Below are positions 23,041-34,181 of a DNA stretch of 35,564 bases, in pieces. Each line of letters starts with the position of its first letter. Within the stretch, counting starts at the first letter, position 1. The translations under genes and the position numbers were made by a program. The notes below the pieces were generated by a model. It ran no database searches and had not been told where the DNA came from. It saw nothing but the letters and a program-made list of their open reading frames with translations. Source of the DNA: Acidimicrobiia bacterium (GTDB taxonomy: Bacteria; Actinomycetota; Acidimicrobiia; UBA2766); the NCBI GenBank assembly GCA_020850945.1, contig JADZDR010000091.1:1-35564 (forward strand), in the 5' to 3' direction.

Positions 23041-23631
23041 ATGGACATCCACCACCTCTGCAAGGCGCCCCTGGACCTCGACGCGGTCGCGGCGTTCCTC
23101 GACTCCCTGCACCACGAGGGGCGGGTGGTGGCATGCCGCTCGCTCACGGGCCAGGAGCAGGCGCGTCTCTTCGAAGCCGCCGAGGGATATCGCAAGACCA
23201 CCGTCGAGGACATCGTCCCGGCGAGCGTCGCCCCTCTCGTGCCTGTGCCTCACTGGGGAAAGAACTCGCTTCCCGCCTTCACCGTCTTCCAGAAGGTGTT
23301 CTGCCGCCCGGACGACACCGCGGCCCGCGACGCAGGGGAGCTGTGGGGGTACAACGAGTTCGGGCTCAAGGCGTTCACGGGTCCCGGCTACTACGTCGCG
23401 TACAACCTTCCCGACGGGGAGGTCCTCGTCGACTACACGCGTATTCCCGGGGGACGAGCACCCGGCTGGCCTCGGGTCATTCCCAACTCGCGTCGCCTCG
23501 GCCGGTTCATCTACTACGGCACCCAGGACACGCTACGCGGTGTGAGCGAGCACGTCACGATCGGGCGGGCCGCCCGCGATGGCGAGTGGATGCCGAACTG
23601 GTTCGTGCTCGTGCGCCAGGACCCTGCCTGA
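23041..23631 (+). CDS. Conserved-looking protein of unknown function
   Basis: 196 residues from ATG 23041. I do not recognise a family with confidence. It is soluble, without a signal peptide, and rich in aromatic and Gly residues in the second half: LWGYNEFGLKAFTGPGYYVA, VLVDYTRIP, RAPGWPRVIPNSRRLGRFIY, and GVSEHVTIGRA. That pattern suggests a compact beta-rich ligand-binding fold, possibly of a fatty-acid/lipid-binding type. Codon use matches its neighbours, so nothing suggests transfer. It is divergent from the HAD pair (93-base gap) and is followed by two tandem hairpins before the convergent subtilase gene. Confidence 0.6.
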   Translation: MDIHHLCKAPLDLDAVAAFLDSLHHEGRVVACRSLTGQEQARLFEAAEGYRKTTVEDIVPASVAPLVPVPHWGKNSLPAFTVFQKVFCRPDDTAARDAGELWGYNEFGLKAFTGPGYYVAYNLPDGEVLVDYTRIPGGRAPGWPRVIPNSRRLGRFIYYGTQDTLRGVSEHVTIGRAARDGEWMPNWFVLVRQDPA

Positions 23632-23648
23632 CCCGAGCACCCCCCCAC

Positions 23649-23695
23649 ACGTGGGCGTACTCAACCACGACATACGTGGTTGGATACGCCCAGGT
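23649..23695. repeat. Hairpin copy 1 of a tandem 61-bp repeat (imperfect)
   Basis: Two 21-base arms (23649-23669 and 23675-23695) flank a five-base loop, ACATA. The left arm is identical to that of copy 2; the right arm has three mismatches. It starts 17 bases after the stop of the upstream gene and could act as a terminator. The loop sequence is identical in both copies. Confidence 0.9.
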
Positions 23696-23709
23696 AACAA
23701 GATCCACCC

Positions 23710-23756
23710 ACGTGGGCGTACTCAACCACGACATACGTGGTTGAGTACGCCCACGT
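23710..23756. repeat. Hairpin copy 2: perfect 21-bp inverted repeat
   Basis: Arms at 23710-23730 and 23736-23756 are exact reverse complements, separated by ACATA. The unit begins 61 bases after copy 1. It ends 25 bases beyond the subtilase stop (minus strand), so both convergent genes could use it as a bidirectional terminator. There is no T-tract. Confidence 0.95.
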
Positions 23757-23781
23757 AATGAGAAATGCCACGCGGCACGGT

Positions 23782-25470
23782 TCAGCCTGCGCGCACGACG
23801 AGGTGACCGGCAGGGTCGATGCCGTCGGCCACGACGACTCCACCGACTTCGAGGCGGATCCTGTCCCCCGCCGGCGTGTCGACGAGGAGCGCACGCCATG
23901 TGACCTGGCGGAGCCCGCCGGGTCCGACACGGAAACCCCTGCCCGAGAGCGTCGCACCCGACATCGACGTGCCGGGAGCCCGCATCGCCATCACGGCGAT
24001 GAGCCGGTCCTGGCCGAGATCGAATCGGAGAGAGCCGACGCCGGCCAAGCCGAGGAAGTCGAACCATCCGGCGCTAACCGTCGCGCCCCCGACACTGGCC
24101 CTTCCACTCAACGCCTGCACCTGCCATACGAGCGGGTCCTCGGGCGCGGCATCCCAGTCGTCGACGAAGCCGTCGTCGTCGAGGTCTCCGTCGTCAGCCG
24201 GCTCGTAGGCGAGGGCCGCCGCCGCATCGACCCGTCCCATCCCCGTCTCGCGATCCCTCCCCGGCGTCGCCACGTCCATCGCCGTGTTGAGCAGTGCCGC
24301 CCGCACCCGCCCCGCACTCCAGTCCGGATGCGCGCTGCGCACCAGAGCTGCCACCCCCGCCACGTGGGGTGTCGCCATCGACGTGCCGCTGTAGGCGGCG
24401 ACCGCGTCCGGAGCCCCCTCCGCCGCGGGCGGGGCGACCGGACCGAGCACCCCCGTTCCCGGTGCGGCGATGTCGACTGCGTCGTTGAACTGGCTGAACC
24501 AGGCACGATCTCCCGTTCCCGTCTCGAGAGCTGCAACGGACAGGACCGAGGGGAAGCTCGCCGGATACGAGTACTGAGCCTTGCCGGAGTTCCCGGCCGC
24601 AGCCACGACGACGACGTCGTGTGCCGCGGCGTAGTTGACGGCATCCCGCCACGGGGGCAGAGGCACGGGACCGCCCAGACTCATGTTGACGACCTCGGCC
24701 CCATCGTTGGCAGCGTCGACGAGCCCGCTGACCAGGTCACCCACCCAGCAGAACCGCCCCTGGCAGGTCTTGTAGACGTAGATCGGCGATGTCGGCGAGA
24801 TACCGGCGATCCCGGCCGAGTTGTCGGCCACGGCTGCCGCTGTCCCGGCCACGTGCGTGCCGTGCGAGATGTCGTCCGTGGCGTGGTTGAAGCAGTTGAC
24901 CGGGTCGTAGAGGGGGTTGGGAGGGTAGGACTTGCAGATCGGGACCTTGGACGCGAAGGGTTGGAACTCGACGTGGTCGGGATCGATCCCCGAATCGAGC
25001 ACGGCGATCGGCGCTCCGTCGTATGGGCCGCCCGCCTCGAATCCACCCGCACCCGGGTAGGCGTCCCAGGCGGCAGCGGCACCGATGTCGGTGAGGTTCT
25101 GCATGTCGGGGAACAGCGGGTCGTCCGGAACTGCCTGCAGCGAGACGACCTCGTCCCGCCCCGTCCAGATCACGGCCGGATTCGCCGCGAGCGCTCTCAC
25201 CTCACGACGATCCGCCTCGATGATCACCGTCGCGATCTCGGGCACACGGCGCACCACCCGGCTCGCGGGGATGCCGGCGACGCGAAGTGACACGTCGCGA
25301 AGCAATAGCGGGGTTGCGCGTGAGAAGACGACGAGGGTTCGCTCCCGCGCCCCGACCGCAGGGCTGTCCGGGCGGGCGGCGAGGGCAGGCCCACCGACGA
25401 CCGCGCCTGCGACCACCAGCCATGCACACCATGTCGCCAGCATCGCGATGCCGACACGCCGCCACCGCAT
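23782..25470 (-). CDS. Secreted subtilisin-like serine protease (S8)
   Basis: 562 residues from ATG 25470 (GGGAGG ten bases upstream); ATG 25509 is possible but lacks a site. Signal peptide about 1-32, then an I9-like propeptide (about 45-112). The S8 domain follows with D159 (IAVLDSGID), H203 (SHGTHVAGT), N294 (AAAGNSG, oxyanion hole) and S364 (YSGTSMATPHVAG), all present. An acidic DGDLDDDGFVDDWD stretch after the protease domain looks like a thrombospondin type 3/EF-type calcium loop. It is followed by a beta-rich C-terminal domain of about 115 residues. Exported, probably self-processed. Convergent with the unknown gene at 23041, with the two hairpins between. Confidence 0.92.
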   Translation of the reverse strand: MRWRRVGIAMLATWCAWLVVAGAVVGGPALAARPDSPAVGARERTLVVFSRATPLLLRDVSLRVAGIPASRVVRRVPEIATVIIEADRREVRALAANPAVIWTGRDEVVSLQAVPDDPLFPDMQNLTDIGAAAAWDAYPGAGGFEAGGPYDGAPIAVLDSGIDPDHVEFQPFASKVPICKSYPPNPLYDPVNCFNHATDDISHGTHVAGTAAAVADNSAGIAGISPTSPIYVYKTCQGRFCWVGDLVSGLVDAANDGAEVVNMSLGGPVPLPPWRDAVNYAAAHDVVVVAAAGNSGKAQYSYPASFPSVLSVAALETGTGDRAWFSQFNDAVDIAAPGTGVLGPVAPPAAEGAPDAVAAYSGTSMATPHVAGVAALVRSAHPDWSAGRVRAALLNTAMDVATPGRDRETGMGRVDAAAALAYEPADDGDLDDDGFVDDWDAAPEDPLVWQVQALSGRASVGGATVSAGWFDFLGLAGVGSLRFDLGQDRLIAVMAMRAPGTSMSGATLSGRGFRVGPGGLRQVTWRALLVDTPAGDRIRLEVGGVVVADGIDPAGHLVVRAG

Positions 25471-25602
25471 CAGCTCAGACCTCCCAGTTCGGAGAACTCC
25501 TTCGACCATGAGGATTCTCTGTGGACCGGCAAGCGTCCTGCCCGCCCTCGATCGCTACGCTGGAAACGCCCCGACGGCGAGTCCAGGAGTTGAACCCACG
25601 AG

Positions 25603-28278
25603 ATGACTGACCGCGCTACCACGAATCCACTCGGAACGAGATCGTCCCTCGAAACCGCATCCGGGAGCATCGACTACCTCGACCTCGGTAGGCTCGCGGA
25701 CTCACTCGGAATCGATCTCGCACGCACACCCGTGACGGTTCGGGTCCTGCTCGAGAACGTGTTGCGCCAGGTCGGCACACCCCATGCCTCCGAAGACGAC
25801 GTGGCGGGCCTCGCCGCCTGGGATCCCGCCACCGAACGCGAGTTCGCGTTCATGCCGGCCCGCGTGCTCCTTCAGGACTTCACGGGTGTTCCCGGCGTGG
25901 TGGACCTCGCCGCCATGCGCGCGGCCCTGGCACGGGATGGCCACGATCCGGAGCGCGTCGACCCGCAGGTCCCCGTCGATCTCGTCATCGACCATTCCGT
26001 GCAGATCGACGCCTTCGGCACTCCCGACGCCTACGCCCGGAACGTGGAGCTCGAGTACGAGAGGAACAGGGAGCGCTATCTCCTCCTCCGCTGGGCCCAG
26101 GGTGCCTTCAGCGGATTCCGTGTCGTGCCCCCGGGCACGGGCATCGTCCACCAGGTCAACCTGGAGTACCTCGCCCGCGTCGTGATGACGATCGAGGACG
26201 AAGCCGGTGCGCTCGCGGTGCCCGACACCCTCGTCGGGACCGACAGCCACACCCCGATGGTGAACGGCCTCGGCGTGCTCGGCTGGGGTGTGGGTGGGAT
26301 CGAAGCCGAGGCAGCGATGCTCGGCCAGCCCATGCCCCTGGTCACGCCCAAAGTCGTCGGTGTGCGCCTCACCGGTGAGCTCACACCGGGGGTGACGGCG
26401 ACCGATCTCGTCCTCACGGTCACCGAACACCTACGCCGCCACGGTGTCGTGGGGAAGTTCGTCGAGTTCTTCGGAGACGGCGTGCGCCGCCTGACCGTCC
26501 CCGACCGGGCGACCCTGTCGAACATGACGCCCGAGTACGGTGCGACCGCCTGCCTCTTCCCGGTGGACGACAAGACACTCGACTACCTCCGCCTCACCGG
26601 TCGTCCCGACGCGCTCGTCGACCTCGTCGAGCGCTACATGAAGGCACAGGGGCTGTTCGGCGGTGACGGCGGTGAGCCCGCCTACTCCGAGACGACCGAG
26701 CTCGACCTCTCGGCGGTCGAACCGTGCATGGCAGGACCGAGCCGGCCCCAGGATCGCGTCGACCTCAGCCGGTCGGCCGCGTCACTCCAGGCGGCGTTCG
26801 CGCCCCAGCTCGCGGGGAGCCGGAGCCCGCAGGACGTCGAGTTGAACGGTGAGCACCTCGATCTCGAGGACGGGGACGTCGTGATCGCCGCGATCACGAG
26901 CTGTACGAACACGTCGAATCCGTCTGTCATGCTCGCTGCAGGTCTCCTCGCCAAGAAGGCAGTGGAGAAGGGCCTCACGCAGCGGCCATGGGTGAAGACC
27001 TCCCTCGCGCCGGGCTCTCGTGTCGTCACGGACTACCTCGAACGCGCGGGGCTGCTCCCGTACCTCGAGAAGCTCGGCTTCAACGTCGTCGGGTACGGTT
27101 GCACGACCTGCATCGGCAACTCCGGCCCCCTGCCCCCACCGGTCGCTGCAGCCGTCGACGCCGGTGACCTCACCGTCGCTGCCGTCCTGTCGGGGAACCG
27201 GAACTTCGAGGGTCGCATCCATCCCCAGGTCCGGGCGAGCTACCTGGCCTCACCGCCTCTCGTCGTCGCGCACGCGATCGCGGGCACGGTCCTCGGCGAC
27301 CTCACGCGGGATCCGATCGGATGCGACGAGGAGGGCAACGACGTCATGCTGGCCGACATCTGGCCGAGCGACGCAGAGGTGGAAGCGGCCCTCGGCGCCG
27401 TCGCCTCGGAGACGTTCCGCGAGAGGTACGCGACCGTCTTCGACGGCGACCTCCACTGGCGCGAGCTCCGAGCCCCGACTGGGGCGACGTATGCGTGGGA
27501 CGAGGAGAGCACGTACGTGCGTGAGCCGGGCTTCTTCCGGGATCTCGGCGAGAAACCACCGCCGCTGCAGGACATCGTGGGTGCGTACGTCCTGGCCGTG
27601 CTCGGGGACTCGGTCACGACGGACCACATCTCACCCGCGGGGATGATCCCGTCGTCCGGTCCGGCCGGACAGTGGCTCCAGGCCCATGGTGTGACACCGG
27701 CCTACTTCAACAGCTTCGGCTCGAGGCGCGGGAACCACGAGGTGATGATCCGCGGCACCTTCGCCAACATCAGGCTGCACAACCGCATGGTCGACCCCAA
27801 GGAGGGCGGCTTCACCGTGCACGTGCCGACGGGTGAGGAGATGACGATCTTCGATGCCGCCGCCCGCTACGCCGAGAGCGCGACCCCGCTCGTGATCCTC
27901 GCCGGCAAGGAGTACGGGTCGGGCAGTTCCCGCGACTGGGCGGCCAAGGGCACACGTCTCCTCGGTGTGCGAGCCGTGATCGCCGAGAGCTACGAACGGA
28001 TCCACCGGTCGAACCTGATCGGGATGGGCGTCCTGCCCCTCCAGTTCAAAGGAGAGAACGCTCTCTCGCTGCGGCTGGACGGGCGGGAGATGTTCAACAT
28101 CCCGGGTATCGCCGCCGGTCTGCACCCGGGCCAGGAGCTCTCCGTCACGGCCTCACGGCCCGACGGCACCGAGACGAACTTCCCCGTCCTGTGCCGGATC
28201 GACTCCGAGGTCGAGGTCGAGTACTACCGCCACGGTGGCGTCCTCCAATACGTCCTCCGCGGGATGCTCGGTACCTAG
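25603..28278 (+). CDS. acnA: Aconitate hydratase A
   Basis: 891 residues, the normal length of the AcnA/IRP-type enzyme. It isomerises citrate to isocitrate via cis-aconitate in the TCA cycle. The [4Fe-4S] cysteines lie in AAITSCTNTSNPS and in GYGCTTCIGNSGPLP. Substrate-binding segments are LVGTDSHTPMVNGLGVLGWG in the first half and YGSGSSRDWAAKGTRLLGV, with AESYERIHRSNLIGMGVLP, in the swivelling C-terminal domain. Starts at ATG 25603; ribosome-binding site weak (CACGAG). It ends immediately before the stop of the convergent NTF2-like gene, with no gap. Confidence 0.95.
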   Translation: MTDRATTNPLGTRSSLETASGSIDYLDLGRLADSLGIDLARTPVTVRVLLENVLRQVGTPHASEDDVAGLAAWDPATEREFAFMPARVLLQDFTGVPGVVDLAAMRAALARDGHDPERVDPQVPVDLVIDHSVQIDAFGTPDAYARNVELEYERNRERYLLLRWAQGAFSGFRVVPPGTGIVHQVNLEYLARVVMTIEDEAGALAVPDTLVGTDSHTPMVNGLGVLGWGVGGIEAEAAMLGQPMPLVTPKVVGVRLTGELTPGVTATDLVLTVTEHLRRHGVVGKFVEFFGDGVRRLTVPDRATLSNMTPEYGATACLFPVDDKTLDYLRLTGRPDALVDLVERYMKAQGLFGGDGGEPAYSETTELDLSAVEPCMAGPSRPQDRVDLSRSAASLQAAFAPQLAGSRSPQDVELNGEHLDLEDGDVVIAAITSCTNTSNPSVMLAAGLLAKKAVEKGLTQRPWVKTSLAPGSRVVTDYLERAGLLPYLEKLGFNVVGYGCTTCIGNSGPLPPPVAAAVDAGDLTVAAVLSGNRNFEGRIHPQVRASYLASPPLVVAHAIAGTVLGDLTRDPIGCDEEGNDVMLADIWPSDAEVEAALGAVASETFRERYATVFDGDLHWRELRAPTGATYAWDEESTYVREPGFFRDLGEKPPPLQDIVGAYVLAVLGDSVTTDHISPAGMIPSSGPAGQWLQAHGVTPAYFNSFGSRRGNHEVMIRGTFANIRLHNRMVDPKEGGFTVHVPTGEEMTIFDAAARYAESATPLVILAGKEYGSGSSRDWAAKGTRLLGVRAVIAESYERIHRSNLIGMGVLPLQFKGENALSLRLDGREMFNIPGIAAGLHPGQELSVTASRPDGTETNFPVLCRIDSEVEVEYYRHGGVLQYVLRGMLGT

Positions 28279-28635
28279 TCAGCCGCCGACACCGATCTCC
28301 CAGCAGGATCCGATCTTGCCGTCGCGCAGCGTCCAGAACGCGGCCATGAGGACCCGCGAGTGCGTCCCGTCCCGGGCGGTCGCCTCGACCGTGTAGCGCG
28401 TGGCGGCGCGGTCGCCGGCGACGACGATCTCGTCGAACGGGAGGACGTGTATCGACTCGTACTGGTCGGCGAGCGCCTGCACGTGGTGCACGAACCGGGT
28501 GCGGTCGAGATGCTCCCCGTTCGTCGTCTGCTCGTAGGCGGGGTGGAAGTAGCGGTCCACGGCGTCGGTGTCGAGATCCTGGAAGACCTCGCCGAAGGCG
28601 TCTTCGAGGAGCTGGACGATCTCGGCCTCCTGCAT
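28279..28635 (-). CDS. SnoaL/NTF2-like protein
   Basis: 118 residues. The pattern is that of the SnoaL-like branch of the NTF2 superfamily: an N-terminal helix (VQLLEDAFGEVFQDLDTDAV), the turn DRYFHPAYEQTTNG and central helices. The C-terminal sheet is IVVAGDRAATRYTVEATAR, then MAAFWTLRDGKIGSCWEIG. These cone-shaped alpha+beta folds serve as isomerases, cyclases or ligand carriers; many have no known function. No catalytic residue can be assigned. The ATG at 28635 is taken because upstream in-frame sequence has no NTF2 character. Confidence 0.75.
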   Translation of the reverse strand: MQEAEIVQLLEDAFGEVFQDLDTDAVDRYFHPAYEQTTNGEHLDRTRFVHHVQALADQYESIHVLPFDEIVVAGDRAATRYTVEATARDGTHSRVLMAAFWTLRDGKIGSCWEIGVGG

Positions 28636-28738
28636 ACCCGAAGACTGCCACACGTCACAGGACGTGCTCGGACACCCGCCGGGCCGACGGAACCTGACTT
28701 GGGAGGGGGCGGCTTCGCGCGAGGGGAGCATGCGGCGG

Positions 28739-28744
28739 TAGCTT
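28739..28744 (+). promoter_or_regulatory. Possible -10 element of the carboxylase/AtuA operon
   Basis: TAGCTT would place transcription start near 28751 and leave a 27-base leader carrying GGGAGGG before the ATG at 28778. No -35 consensus seen. Confidence 0.3.
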
Positions 28745-28777
28745 CTGTCCTTGCACGAACACGCGTGCGGGAGGGCA

Positions 28778-30390
28778 ATGCGCGCCACGACTGTCGGGCG
28801 ACCCCCGATCCGAAGCACCCTGGACGTCAGATCGGACGAGTTCCGTCGCAATCGGGACGAGATGCTCGCCATGCTCGAGACGATCGGCGTGGCACAGCGT
28901 GAGGCCCTGGCCGGAGGCGGCGAGAAGTACGTATCGCGTCATCGTGACCGGGGCAAGCTCATGGTGCGGGAACGGATCGAGCTCATGCTCGACCGCGACT
29001 CCGCCTTCCTCGAGCTGTCCCCGCTCGCCGCCTGGGGGACCGATGATCCCGTGGGGGCCAGTGCCGTGCACGGGATCGGTGTCGTGAGCGGCGTCGAGTG
29101 CATGATCGGGGGCAGCGACCCCACGGTGAAGGGTGGGGCGAGCAACCCGCACAGTCTCGTGAAGGGACTGCGATCGCAGGAGATCGCGATCGAGAACCGC
29201 CTGCCCGTCATCGGCCTCACCGAATCGGCCGGCGCGGACCTCCCCCGCCAGGCCGACATCTTCGTGCCCGGAGGCGCCACGTTCCGCAACCTCACTCGCA
29301 TGTCGGCCGCGGGCATCCCGACCGTCTCGGTCGTGTTCGGATCCTCGACGGCGGGCGGCGCGTACGTGCCGGGCATGAGCGACTACGTCGTGATGGTCAA
29401 GGGCCAGGCGAAGGTGTTCCTCGGCGGGCCGCCACTCGTCAAGATGGCGATAGACGAGGACGCCGACGAGGAGGAGCTCGGCGGGGCGGAGATGCACGCC
29501 CGCATCTCCGGCCTCGCGGACTATCTGGCGGTGGACGAGCTCGACGCGATCCGCATCACGCGGGACATCGTGGCACATCTCGACTGGCACAAGCTCGGTC
29601 CCGGCCCGACAGAACCTGCCGACCTACCCCTTCACGACCCGGAGGAGCTGCTCGGTGTGGCCTCGGCCGACGTCCGGGTTCCCTTCGACGTGCGAGAGGT
29701 TCTCGCCCGCGTCCTCGACGGCAGCCGCTTCGAGGAGTTCAAGGCTGCGTACGGTACGCAACTCGTGTGCGGGTGGGGTTCGGTCTGCGGGTTCCCGGTC
29801 GGCGTCCTCGGCAACAACGGCATCCTCTTCTCGGAGGAGTCCCAGAAGGGCGCCCAGTTCATCCAGCTCTGCAACCGCACCGACACACCGCTCGTCTTCT
29901 TCCAGAACATCACCGGCTTCATGGTGGGCACTCGCTACGAGCAGGGTGGGATCATCAAGGACGGCGCCAAGCTCATCAACGCCGTGGCGAACTCGACGGT
30001 GCCTCACGTCACGATCATGGTCGGGGCGAGCTACGGGGCGGGCAACTACGGCATGTCGGGACGCGCCTACGACCCCCGCTTCGTTTTCACGTGGCCGAAC
30101 CACAGGATCGCGGTCATGGGCCCGAAGCAGCTTGCCGGCGTCCTCTCGATCGTGCAGCGCCAAGCCGCCGCCCGTGCCGGCCGAGAGTACGACGAGGAAG
30201 CGGATGCGGCGATGCGGGAGCTGGTCGAGGCACAGATCGAGAAGGAGTCGACAGCGCTCTTCGCGACGGGACACCAGTGGGACGACGGGATCATCGACCC
30301 GCGGGACACGCGCACGGTTCTCGGCCTGAGCCTCTCGGCTGCTCATTCGGCTCCCGTCGTGGGGACGAAGAACTTCGGTGTCTTCCGCAT

Positions 30391-30394
<4 letters not shown>
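28778..30394 (+). CDS. Acyl-CoA carboxylase carboxyltransferase subunit (geranyl-/methylcrotonyl-CoA type)
   Basis: 538 residues from ATG 28778 (GGGAGGG just upstream; a TTG at 28751 is possible). It has two crotonase-fold halves of the biotin-dependent carboxyltransferase family. The first contains [39 protein letters not shown] and [13 protein letters not shown]; the second [40 protein letters not shown], and [20 protein letters not shown]. It transfers CO2 from carboxybiotin to an acyl-CoA. The AtuA and acyl-CoA dehydrogenase neighbours favour geranyl-CoA (AtuC role); leucine-derived 3-methylcrotonyl-CoA is the main alternative. The stop overlaps the biotin carboxylase start by four bases. 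Confidence 0.9.
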
Positions 30395-32384
<1,990 letters not shown>

Positions 32385-32388
<4 letters not shown>

Positions 32389-34181
32389 CGGAGCCGATCC
32401 GCATCGCGAACTGCAGCGGCTTCTTCGGGGACAGGATCACTGCGGCCCGCGAGATGGTCGAGGGAGGGCCGATCGACGTCCTCACAGGCGACTGGCTCGC
32501 CGAGCTCACGATGCTCATCCTCGCCCGGCAGCGCATGAAGCGGCCCGAAGCCGGCTGGGCACGGACGTTCCTCACGCAGATGGAGGACGTCCTCGCCCGC
32601 TGCATGGATGACGGCATCAAGGTCGTGACGAACGCCGGAGGCCTCAATCCCGCCGGTCTCGCGACCGCCGTGCACGAACTCGCGGCACGCCTCGACGTGC
32701 CGTGCAGCGTCGCGCACGTCGAAGGTGACGACATCCATCCCCGCCTCGACGAGATCCGGGCAACCGGCTGCTCGCTCGAGAACCTCGACACGGGGGAGAA
32801 GCTCGAGGATGCGGGAGCCCACCCGATCACGGCGAACGCCTATCTGGGCGGTCGGGGCATCGCGACCGCGCTCGCCGCGGGTGCAGATGTCGTGATCTGC
32901 GGCCGCGTCACCGATGCCGCGCTCGTCGTCGGCCCGGCCGCGTGGCACCACGGCTGGAACTGGGACGACTGGGACGCCCTGGCAGGGGCAGTCGTGGCGG
33001 GTCACGTGATCGAGTGCGGGCCGCAGGCGACGGGTGGGAACTACGCCTTCTTCGAAGAGGTGCCGGGCCTCGAGCATCCGGGCTTCCCCATCGCCGAGGT
33101 CGCCGCCGACGGATCGTCGGTGATCACGAAGCATCCCGGTACAGGCGGACTCGTCTCGGTGGGGACGGTGACAGCGCAGCTCCTCTACGAGATCTCATCG
33201 CCCGAGTACCACAACCCGGACGTGACCGCCCGATTCGACACGATCCACCTCGCCCCGTCGGGTCCGGACCGCGTGCGTGTGAGCGGGGTGAGAGGGATGC
33301 CGCCGCCGCCGACGCTGAAGGTCGCGATGAACTACCTCGGCGGGTTCCGCAACAGCATGACCTTCGTCCTCACAGGGCTCGACACGCCGGCCAAGGCAGA
33401 ATTGGCGGAGCGCACCCTCTGGCAGGCGATCCCAGGTGGGCGCGACGCCTTCGACGAGGTCGACGTGGCCTTCGTCGACTCTGGCCGGACGGATCCGCCG
33501 ACGAACGACCTCGCCGTCTCGACGCTGCGGATCACGGTGAAGGACCGGGACGAGTCCAAGGTGGGCCGGGCGTTCTCCGATGCCGTCATCCAGATGGCGC
33601 TCGCGAGCTACCCCGGGTTCAGCACCACTTCCGTACCGCAGGCGGCCCAGCCCTTCGGCGTGTACTGGCCGGCTGTGATACCGCGGTCTCTCGTGGCCGA
33701 GACGGTGGTCATCGGCGAGCAGCGGATCGCCCTGCCCCCGGCCGAGACGGGAGATGCGGAGCTCCCTCCTCCACCGCCGGCAGAGCCCGTCAGAGCCGAG
33801 GTCGGAGACGGCGACACCGTCCCTGTTCCGCTCGGCCGTGTCGCCGGGGCGAGATCGGGAGACAAAGGCGGCAACGCCAACCTCGGTGTCTGGGCGAGGG
33901 ACGACGCCGCCTTCGCGTGGCTCGACGCGTTCCTCACGACCGAACGCCTGCGTGCCCTCCTGCCCGAGGCGCGGGCCCTCGAGATCGAACGCCATGCCCT
34001 CCCGAACCTGCGTGCCCTCAACTTCGTCCTGCACGGCCTCCTCGGCCGGGGTGTCGCCGCCTCGACGCGGGCGGATCCGCAGGCGAAGGGCCTCGGCGAA
34101 TACCTGCGGGCGAAGACCGTACCCGTCCCCTCGACTCTGATCCCCCGAGAGCAAGGAACCGGAGATGCAGTTCACACCTGA
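32385..34181 (+). CDS. atuA: AtuA-family protein (acyclic terpene utilisation, DUF1446)
   Basis: 598 residues. The N terminus IRIANCSGFFGDRITAAREM and the motifs VLTGDWLAELTMLILARQ, KVVTNAGGLNPAGLATAVH, ICGRVTDAALVVGPAAWH and HVIECGPQATGGNY are those of the AtuA/DUF1446 family. The last 120 residues (RVAGARSGDKGGNANLGVWA onward) are the separate C-terminal AtuA-like domain. AtuA is needed for citronellol/geraniol growth in Pseudomonas, but its reaction is unknown. The position inside a biotin-carboxylase operon reproduces that linkage. ATGA overlap with the gene before and a 17-base overlap with the dehydrogenase after show tight coupling. Confidence 0.88.

Noticed and set aside
25581-25625. 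tRNA-like fragment on the minus strand at the aconitase start (GGTAGCGCGGTCAGTCAT ... GGTTCAACTCC)
   Set aside because: It resembles a D-arm followed by a T-loop, but there is no anticodon arm and no acceptor stem, and the T-stem pairs poorly. Most likely chance or a remnant that cannot be proved here.
29098-30390. Long upstream extension of the biotin carboxylase frame
   Set aside because: It is a shadow of the carboxyltransferase gene on the same strand. Biotin carboxylase homology begins just after the GTG at 30391.
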